Shown here: one piece after another, positions 55,920 to 64,000 of the stretch
Layout: every line of letters starts with the position of its first letter
How positions within the stretch are numbered: position 1 is the stretch's first letter
Assembly: GCA_934668695.1 (NCBI GenBank)
Contig: CAKUOD010000008.1
Coordinates: 8,877-72,876 of the forward strand
Length of the DNA stretch: 64,000 nt
From: an uncultured Collinsella sp.
GTDB taxonomy: Bacteria > Actinomycetota > Coriobacteriia > Coriobacteriales > Coriobacteriaceae
Direction: 5' to 3'
Notes under the pieces: generated by a model
Databases searched by the model: none
Told to the model about the DNA's origin: nothing
The model's input: the letters and a program-made list of their open reading frames with translations, nothing else
Position numbers and translations under genes: made by a program

Positions 55920-58900
55920 TTAGTCATCGTCGCTGGCACCTAGCTGTTGCAGCAGCATGAGCGCGGCTGCCACCGGGCCGGTGCCGTCGTTGGCATCGAG
56001 GCCGCGGCCCAGGCCGCTGCCCGCGCCGGCACCCGCCTTGTAGGGCACCGACAGCTTGCGGCTCTTGGGAAAGTTCACCGCACCGTACCGGGTCTTAAAC
56101 TCAAAGGCCACCTTCTTGGGCACGTCGACACCCAAAAACGTGATGCGCCCGCCGCTGAGCGTAACGCTCTCGAGCCCCAGGCGCTCGCCGCGAATGCGGA
56201 TACGCGCGCGGTTGAACAGGTTGAGCCCCGCCAACGGCAGCTCGCCATGCGCGGCCTCGGTCTCCTCCTGCACCTCGTCGATACTCTCCAGGTCCTCTGC
56301 CGCCGCGAGCTTACGGTACACGAGCACGCGCTGGTCCACCGCCGGCATATATTCCTCGGACAAGAAGTAGTCGGCCGGCAGGTTGATGCCCACGCTCGCC
56401 GCCTCCACGCCGGCATCGTCATCGCCGCGCGCCTCGGCCACGGCCTGTCCCAGCATCTGCGTAAACAGGTCAAAGCCCACGCTCGACAGGTTACCGTGCT
56501 GCTCGGCGCCCATAAGCGAGCCGGCGCCGCGGATCTCCAGGTCGCGCATGGCGATGCGCATGCCGCTGCCCAGGTCCTGGAACTCGGAAAGCGCGGTCAG
56601 GCGCGCCGTCGCCTCCTCGGTGAGCGGCAGCTCACCCGGGAACATAAAGTACGCGTAGGCCTGCGTGGCAGAGCGACCCACGCGGCCCTTGAGCTGGTAG
56701 AGCTGTGCCAGGCCCAGGCGCTGCGAATCCTCGATGATGAGCGTGTTGGCGGTCGCGTTGTCGATGCCGCTCTCCACGATGGTCGTGGCGATGAGCACGT
56801 CAATCTTTTTGGTCGCGAACTCGATCATCACGTCCTCGACCTCGCGCGGGCTCATCTTGCCGTGCGCCACGCCCACGCGTGCCTCGGGCGCGGCCTCGTG
56901 CACGCGCGCCACGGCGTCGTCGATGGTCTTGACGCGGTTGGACACGTAGTACACCTGGCCGCCGCGGCCCACCTCCAGGCGAATCGCCGCGCTCACCACG
57001 TCGGGGTCGTACTCCCCCACGTGCACGATCACGGGGCGGCGTCCGGTCGGCGGCGTAGTGATCAGACTCATGTCGCGCACGCCACTCGTAGCCATCTGCA
57101 TGGTACGCGGGATGGGCGTCGCCGAAAGCGTGAGCACGTCAATCTGCTCACGCAGGTTCTTGAGCTGCTCCTTGTGCTGCACGCCAAAGCGCTGTTCCTC
57201 GTCAATGATCACCAGGCCCAGGTTCTTGGGGTTCACATCGGCCGAAAGCAGACGATGCGTGCCGATGAGCACGTCGATCGTGCCCTCGGCAAACGCCTTG
57301 AGCGCGCGCTTTTGCTGCGCCGGCGTGCGGAAGCGGCTGAGTACCTCGACCTCGAGGCCAAACGGGGCAAAGCGCTCAAAGAACGTCTCGTAGTGCTGCT
57401 GGGCCAGAATGGTCGTGGGGCAGAGCACCATGACCTGGCGGCCGGAGTCCACGCACTTAAACGCCGCGCGCAGGGCGACCTCGGTCTTGCCAAAGCCCAC
57501 GTCGCCGCACAGCAGGCGGTCCATGGGCTTGGGTGCCTCCATGTCGGCCTTAATGTCGGCGATGGCCTCCAGCTGGTCGCGCGTCTCGTCGTAAGGAAAG
57601 CTCTCCTCCATCTCGATCTGCTCGGGCGTGTCGGGCGGGCAGGCGATACCGGTAATCGACGAGCGGCGCGTATACAGATCGACCAGGTCAAACGCCAGCT
57701 TTTTGGCGTTTTTGCGCGCCTTGTTGGTGGCACGCGTCCAGTCGGCGGTGTTGAGCCTGGTCAGGCGCGGCTTGTCGCCGTCGGGGCCAACATAGCGCGT
57801 GATACGGTCGACCTGCTCGAGCGGCACATAGAGCTTGTCGCCATCGGCATATTCCAGCAAGAAGTAGTCGCGCTCCTTGCCGCCCACTTCCTGGCGCGCG
57901 ATCTCGCTAAAGAGCGCGATGCCGTGAGTGGCGTGCACCACGTAGTCGCCCGGCTTAAACGGGAACGTGATCTGCGTAATGTCCACCTTGCGGCGGCTGC
58001 GCGCGCGGTTGGCATCCATGCGCGCGTTGAGGTCGGCGATCGAAAACACGGCCAGGTTGGCATCGGGCACCACCACGCCCTGCGGCAGGGCGGCATCCAC
58101 AAAGGTCACGCGTCCGCGCGAGATGGTGGGCACAGCGGCACCGGCGGCAGCCTGGGCCGCACCCGCCTCGAGCGAGCGGGCGTTGAGCGCGTCGGCGCGG
58201 CGCTCGCGAATTGCAGCATGAGCATCCTGGCGGGCAGCACGGTCGGCGGAATCCGCCGCCGCCACGCGTACGCGGTCGCCGATAACGCCGGCGTTTTCGG
58301 GCGCGGCCGTCAGCGACTCCTCAAAGGTAATGCCCTCGTCGCCAAAGGTGAGCTCCATCGACTCGCGCGCACCGCGGTCGGGAATGGCAAACACGCAGGC
58401 ATAGCGCTTGCCCACGACCTCCTGGATACGCGTCATAAAGCGGTTGTCCGAACCCGCGATTGACGGCTGCTCGATCTTGAGCTCGGCCGTCACCGCACCG
58501 CCGGCACGGATGAGGCTCACGTAGTTCAGGCGCTGCTGCCCACCAAAGTCGAGCTGCTGGGCGCGCACGTACAGGCCGTCCAGACGGTCGACCCCCGCCT
58601 CGCCGGCGCGCGCCTCGATATCCTCGTAGGCGCGCAGGCAGTCGTCGAACAGCGAGCGCGGCTCGGACAGCACCACGAGCGCCTTGCCACTCACATGCGA
58701 CAGCGGGCTCACGGTCTGGCCGTACATCACCGGCAAAAAGCGGTCGAGCTCGGGCGTGACGATGCGTGCATCCACCATCTCGAGCAGCGCCGTCAACTTG
58801 CTGTCGTCCTGGCTGGCGCGGTAGAGCGCCACATGCATGTTGTGGACGGCGTCGTCGGTGAGTGCGAGCTCGCGACAGGGGAAGATCTCGATGCTGTCCT

Positions 58901-59552
58901 CGTTGCCGATAGTCTGGCCCGTTGAACTCACCATGCGGCGGATGCGGTCGATCTCGTCGCCGAAGAACTCAATGCGCACCGGCGCTTTTTCCTGCGCGGG
59001 GAACACCTCGACGGTATCGCCGTGCACACGGAACAGGCCGGGCGCGTCGGCGGCGCCGGCATTGGTGTAGCCCATGCCCACCAGGCGCTGCGGCACCTCG
59101 TCAAAAGGAATCTCCTCGCCCACCGCAAAGGTTGTCGACTCCCAGTAGCGGCTCTCGACCGGCGGCACGCAGCGCAGCAGTGCGCGGGCCGAGGCGACCA
59201 TGATGCAGTTGTCCCCGCGCACGATGCGCCCCAGTGCCTCGCAGCGCTGGGCCACCACGGCGTCGTCGGGCGCCTGCTCGCGCCACGGATAGTCCTTGCG
59301 CTCGGGGAAGCGGCACACGTGCGCCAGGCCCACATAGGCAGCCAAGCTACGCGCGGCACGATCGGCCGCGTCCTCGCCGCTCACAATGTAGACCGTGGGG
59401 CGCGGACGGCGCGCAAACTGGGCGGCGGCCATAAGCGTGCGACCCGACTGAGACACGGCCAGCGTCACGTCCTCGCCAGAATCGAGCCCGGCCTCGACGG
59501 TCTGCAGCGCCTCGGCAGTGTAGAGCTGCGCAGCTATACGGTGAATGAGCAT
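55920..59552 (-). CDS. mfd: transcription-repair coupling factor Mfd
   Basis: Mfd removes RNA polymerase stalled at DNA lesions and recruits UvrA. The ATG at 59552 follows GGAGGAACAGC and gives 1210 residues, the normal length. The order is UvrB-homology region, RNA polymerase-interacting CarD-like domain (FKPGDYVVHATHGIALF), translocase motif I (GDVGFGKTEVALRAA), DEEQRFG motif II, and the C-terminal TRCF domain. A Glu/Asp- and Ala-rich patch near residues 470-500 may be a flexible linker. It follows nth on the same strand. Confidence 0.96.
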   Translation of the reverse strand: MLIHRIAAQLYTAEALQTVEAGLDSGEDVTLAVSQSGRTLMAAAQFARRPRPTVYIVSGEDAADRAARSLAAYVGLAHVCRFPERKDYPWREQAPDDAVVAQRCEALGRIVRGDNCIMVASARALLRCVPPVESRYWESTTFAVGEEIPFDEVPQRLVGMGYTNAGAADAPGLFRVHGDTVEVFPAQEKAPVRIEFFGDEIDRIRRMVSSTGQTIGNEDSIEIFPCRELALTDDAVHNMHVALYRASQDDSKLTALLEMVDARIVTPELDRFLPVMYGQTVSPLSHVSGKALVVLSEPRSLFDDCLRAYEDIEARAGEAGVDRLDGLYVRAQQLDFGGQQRLNYVSLIRAGGAVTAELKIEQPSIAGSDNRFMTRIQEVVGKRYACVFAIPDRGARESMELTFGDEGITFEESLTAAPENAGVIGDRVRVAAADSADRAARQDAHAAIRERRADALNARSLEAGAAQAAAGAAVPTISRGRVTFVDAALPQGVVVPDANLAVFSIADLNARMDANRARSRRKVDITQITFPFKPGDYVVHATHGIALFSEIARQEVGGKERDYFLLEYADGDKLYVPLEQVDRITRYVGPDGDKPRLTRLNTADWTRATNKARKNAKKLAFDLVDLYTRRSSITGIACPPDTPEQIEMEESFPYDETRDQLEAIADIKADMEAPKPMDRLLCGDVGFGKTEVALRAAFKCVDSGRQVMVLCPTTILAQQHYETFFERFAPFGLEVEVLSRFRTPAQQKRALKAFAEGTIDVLIGTHRLLSADVNPKNLGLVIIDEEQRFGVQHKEQLKNLREQIDVLTLSATPIPRTMQMATSGVRDMSLITTPPTGRRPVIVHVGEYDPDVVSAAIRLEVGRGGQVYYVSNRVKTIDDAVARVHEAAPEARVGVAHGKMSPREVEDVMIEFATKKIDVLIATTIVESGIDNATANTLIIEDSQRLGLAQLYQLKGRVGRSATQAYAYFMFPGELPLTEEATARLTALSEFQDLGSGMRIAMRDLEIRGAGSLMGAEQHGNLSSVGFDLFTQMLGQAVAEARGDDDAGVEAASVGINLPADYFLSEEYMPAVDQRVLVYRKLAAAEDLESIDEVQEETEAAHGELPLAGLNLFNRARIRIRGERLGLESVTLSGGRITFLGVDVPKKVAFEFKTRYGAVNFPKSRKLSVPYKAGAGAGSGLGRGLDANDGTGPVAAALMLLQQLGASDDD

Positions 59553-59576
59553 GCTGTTCCTCCGGCATCGCAACGC

Positions 59577-59607
59577 CAAAAGCCCGCCGGGGCAAGCTCG
59601 GCGGGTC
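59577..59607 (-). terminator. terminator between nth and mfd
   Basis: On the minus strand ACCCGCCG pairs with CGGCGGGC around GAGCTTGCCC-like loop sequence, followed by TTTTGGCG. Confidence 0.7.
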
Positions 59608-59716
59608 GTTCGTCAAAAATCATTGCTTGTCATGGTAGCGCATGGAGAGGACTCCAGCTCAAGCGCACGCCCAGCCCCGCAACAAAAACGCTAGACGGGC
59701 AAGCCGCGCTCTGCCC

Positions 59717-60382
59717 CTACCCCATCACGCGCACGCTGGGGCAAAGGTCTGCCAGCGGGCATTCGTCGCACTTGGGTTTGCGGGCGTCGCAGATCTCGCG
59801 ACCAAAGGTGATCCACTGGTGGTTGACCGACTTCCAATATTCGTGCGGCAAAATCTTGAGCAGGTCCTGCTCGGTCTTGAGTGGCTCCTTGGCGTGCGTC
59901 TTGGGACTCAACATCAGGCGGTGCGCGATGCGGTTGACGTGCGTGTCCACCGCGATGCCTTCCACGATGCCAAACCCCACGTTGAGCACGATGTTCGCGG
60001 TCTTGCGCCCTACGCCCGGCAGCTTGACGAGCTCCTTCATGTCCGCCGGCACCACACCGTCGTAATCGGCGACGATCATCTGGGCGGCCTCCACGGCATG
60101 CTTGGCCTTGCTCTTATAGAAGCCAAGCGACTTGATCGTATCCGCCACGTCGGCAACACTCGCCCCGGCCATGGCCTCGGGCGTTGGCCACTGGGCAAAC
60201 AGCCGCGGCGTCACCTTGTTGACCTGCGCATCGGTCGTTTGCGCCGAGAGCAGCACCGCGATCAGCAGGCGGAAAGGATTCTCGTGGTCCAAGAAGCACT
60301 CGACCGGGCCATAGCGACGGTTGAGGCGCTCGCACACCTCGATGGCGCGCTCGCGCTTGGCGGCATTGGTCTCGCGTGGCAT
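59717..60382 (-). CDS. nth: endonuclease III (DNA glycosylase/AP lyase)
   Basis: Nth removes oxidised pyrimidines and cleaves the abasic site. The ATG at 60382 follows AAGGAGTCGTT and gives 221 residues. The helix-hairpin-helix LPGVGRKTANIVL contains catalytic Lys127, and the catalytic aspartate is Asp146 (AVDTHV). The [4Fe-4S] cluster ligands are Cys198, Cys205, Cys208 and Cys214 with the standard 6-2-5 spacing. The gene is downstream of an ABC exporter and upstream of mfd. Confidence 0.96.
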   Translation of the reverse strand: MPRETNAAKRERAIEVCERLNRRYGPVECFLDHENPFRLLIAVLLSAQTTDAQVNKVTPRLFAQWPTPEAMAGASVADVADTIKSLGFYKSKAKHAVEAAQMIVADYDGVVPADMKELVKLPGVGRKTANIVLNVGFGIVEGIAVDTHVNRIAHRLMLSPKTHAKEPLKTEQDLLKILPHEYWKSVNHQWITFGREICDARKPKCDECPLADLCPSVRVMG

Positions 60383-60444
60383 AACGACTCCTTGGCTCAA
60401 CGGCACAACAAACTACAGGCACGATTGTCCCACGTCTGGGGCGT

Positions 60445-62247
<1,803 letters not shown>

Positions 62248-62323
62248 GGTCTTCCTTTCGCGTCTGATAGGGCGAAACGCCATTGTTGCACATTGAAGCG
62301 CACTTCAGGCAAGCGCGATGCGA

Positions 62324-62362
62324 AAAGCGGCGGGGCACCCGCGTTTACGCCGGCGCCCCGCT
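62324..62362 (-). terminator. terminator after rmuC
   Basis: On the minus strand AGCGGGGCGCCGGCG pairs imperfectly with CGCGGGTGCCCCGCCGCT, followed by TTTTCG. Confidence 0.8.
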
Positions 62363-62373
62363 GTCAGATGCAG

Positions 62374-63729
62374 CTAGTCCTCGTCTTTTTGGTCTGCGAG
62401 CAGGCCTGCGGACTCCAAGCCCAAAATCGCGTCGGCTTCCTCAGCATCCTCCAGCGCGTCGATGTCCTTGAGCTTGCGCTCCATGACGTTGGTGCGCGTG
62501 GTGATGATGCCCTCGACCGTTTTGCCCGCGGTCTCGATCTGCTGCTGGGCGCGGCGCAGCGCCGCCTGATAGCGCGGCAGCTCGGCCTTGACGGCGGAGA
62601 GCACGCGCAGCACGTCGTCGGTACGTTTTTGCAGTCTAAACGTCTGGTAGCTCATCTGCAGGCTGTTGAGAATGGCGGCCATGGTGCTGGGACCGGCTAC
62701 GTTGACGTGATAGTCGCGGCCCAGGATCTCGATAAGCCCGGGGCGGCTGACGATCTCGGCGTACAGCCCCTCAAACGGCACGAACATGATGCCAAAGTTG
62801 GTCGTTGCCGGCACACTCAGGTACTTTTCGCAGATGTCCTTGGCCTCGCGTTTCACCATCATATCGAGCGTCTTGCGCGCTGCGGCGACGGCCTCAGCGT
62901 CACCAGACTCCTGGGCGTCGAGCAGATGCTCGTACGCGTCGCCCGGAAACTTGGAGTCAATCGGCAGCAGCACGGGGTCGCCCTCGTCTACCGGCAGCCT
63001 GACAGCAAACTCAACGCGTTCCGAGGCGCCGGGCTTGGTGGCGACGTTTTCCAGATACTGATCGGGCGTGAGGATGTCCGCCAGGATTGCACCCAGCTGC
63101 ACCTCGCCCAAAATGCCACGCGCCTTGACATTGCCCAGCACGCGCTTAAGGTCGCCCACGCCGGTGGCGATAGACTGCATGTCGCCCAGGCCCTTGTACA
63201 CGGCCTCGAGCTGGTCGCTCACCTGCTTAAACGATGCCGACAGTCGGTCGTTGAGCGTGCGAGAGAGCTTCTCGTCCACCGTCGCACGCATTTGGTCGAG
63301 CTGCACGTTGTTGTCTTTGCGGATGGCGCCCAGCTGAGCATCGACCGTCTCGCGCACCTTGTCCAGGCGGTGCTCGATGCCTTCGCGGTTGGCGCCAAGC
63401 TGTTGGGCCGTCTCGCGGCGCAGGTCATCCATGCGGTCGCCGGCCTGCGAGAACTCGCGCGCAATGGTCAGGTAGCGCTGCTGCTCTACGGCGGCGTCGG
63501 TCGTCTGCTGCTGCGCGATGGCATTGGCCGTGCGGCGGGTTTCGGCCAACGCGACGTTCAGGGTGTCGAGCGTGCTGTTGGCCTGCTCGAGCGCTGCCAG
63601 CGTTTCCGCGCTACTGTCGCCACGCTCCCACAACTCGGCACGCAGGCTCTTGAGCTGGAGGGCGCAAGCCACAGCAACCCCCACCGCCACCAAGGCGATC
63701 ACAACAAGCACAATATCAATAGCAGACAT
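62374..63729 (-). CDS. rmuC: DNA recombination protein RmuC
   Basis: The ATG at 63729 follows GGCGGAG and gives 451 residues. One N-terminal membrane helix (IVLVVIALVAVGVAVACAL) is followed by a long coiled coil (about 30-200). The RmuC nuclease-like domain includes GVGDLKRVLGNVKARGILGE and DSKFPGDAYEHLLDAQ. A second coiled coil and an acidic C-terminus end the protein. RmuC limits inversions at short inverted repeats, which is worth noting in a genome so rich in palindromes. Confidence 0.94.
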   Translation of the reverse strand: MSAIDIVLVVIALVAVGVAVACALQLKSLRAELWERGDSSAETLAALEQANSTLDTLNVALAETRRTANAIAQQQTTDAAVEQQRYLTIAREFSQAGDRMDDLRRETAQQLGANREGIEHRLDKVRETVDAQLGAIRKDNNVQLDQMRATVDEKLSRTLNDRLSASFKQVSDQLEAVYKGLGDMQSIATGVGDLKRVLGNVKARGILGEVQLGAILADILTPDQYLENVATKPGASERVEFAVRLPVDEGDPVLLPIDSKFPGDAYEHLLDAQESGDAEAVAAARKTLDMMVKREAKDICEKYLSVPATTNFGIMFVPFEGLYAEIVSRPGLIEILGRDYHVNVAGPSTMAAILNSLQMSYQTFRLQKRTDDVLRVLSAVKAELPRYQAALRRAQQQIETAGKTVEGIITTRTNVMERKLKDIDALEDAEEADAILGLESAGLLADQKDED

Positions 63730-63853
63730 AAACTCCGCCCAACAAACCCAATCGAGCACCAATCAAAACCGCGATCAATCTTACCCCGCCACACACACGG
63801 ATCACTCACTGCCTTGCAGACAAATTTCTCTTAGAGCCGCGGGCGCTAAAACG

Positions 63854-64000
63854 CTAGCTCTCCCAGCCGGCGCGGATGGTTGTTATGACGTCACCTAGGC
63901 GCTGGCCCAGGGCCGCTAGATGCTGGAGCACCTCGTTGGGCGATGCGCCGTTGAGGATGCACGTGAGGGCATACGACGCCAGAAAGATGGCCGCAAGCCC
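63854..64000 (-). CDS. C-terminal fragment of an unidentified gene (5' end beyond window)
   Basis: An open minus-strand frame enters from the right edge and stops at 63854, showing 48 residues. It begins with a hydrophobic stretch (LAAIFLASYALTCIL) and ends with an amphipathic helix (EVLQHLAALGQRLGDVITTI). A membrane-linked protein is possible but the fragment is too short for identification. It would lie upstream of rmuC. Confidence 0.5.
   Translation of the reverse strand, partial: GLAAIFLASYALTCILNGASPNEVLQHLAALGQRLGDVITTIRAGWES

Overview
The window is high-GC bacterial DNA with short intergenic gaps and strong Shine-Dalgarno sites. The gene set combines a CbiM/Q/O metal transporter, mannose-family PTS components, several SIS-domain sugar-phosphate enzymes with GntR/UTRA regulators, a class II pheST operon under a T-box, a Tad pilus locus and many stop-codon-adjacent palindromic repeats. 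This fits an anaerobic gut actinobacterium of the Coriobacteriia, most likely Collinsella or a close relative. The assignment is inferred from content and style, not from a marker gene.

Layout. 0-4 kb: part of a tad/Flp pilus assembly operon (minus strand: CpaB-like, receiver-like TadZ part, TadZ ATPase, CpaF/TadA ATPase, TadB-like fragment cut by the window edge). 4.2-10.3 kb: rsgA, a calcium-type P-ATPase and pyruvate kinase. 10.6-12.6 kb: an AbiEi/DUF559-like putative nuclease and a zinc-dependent phospholipase C-like protein, whose genes converge and overlap. 12.6-15.5 kb: a CbiMQO-type transporter behind a NikR-like palindrome, so probably a nickel importer. 15.6-19.6 kb: pheS-pheT behind a Phe T-box. 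19.7-26.5 kb: M32 carboxypeptidase, glmM, a DUF4012 membrane protein and a DMT permease. 26.7-31.1 kb: tRNA-Val, small zinc-ribbon proteins of unknown function and an AlbA_2/Schlafen-type regulator behind a duplicated TATCTCTC operator array. 31.4-38.2 kb: M16C protease, hicAB with a LexA-like box, 5-formyl-THF cyclo-ligase, metA and an L-2-hydroxyacid dehydrogenase.

38.3-52.7 kb looks like an island for glycated amino acids (fructoselysine/glucoselysine type Amadori products). It holds three SIS-domain deglycase paralogues, three GntR/UTRA regulators with recognisable operators, one complete mannose-family PTS (EIIAB, EIIC, EIID), a DMT permease and a HAD phosphatase/phosphoglucomutase. The model is import with phosphorylation at C6, deglycation to glucose 6-phosphate plus amino acid, and separate GntR control for each unit. 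53-64 kb is housekeeping: GNAT acetyltransferase, threonine aldolase-like enzyme, PAP2 phosphatase, mfd, nth, an ABC exporter, rmuC and one truncated gene.

The most unusual content is non-coding. A composite element of about 128 nt lies directly against the stop codons of glmM, a gntR gene and mfd, with a truncated copy beside a deglycase gene. Its stems covary between copies. Also present are a 123-nt MITE-like element in two copies, a 45-nt hairpin duplicated in the leaders of two unrelated genes, and several single-copy palindromes. No CRISPR array, rRNA, prophage or complete insertion sequence was seen.
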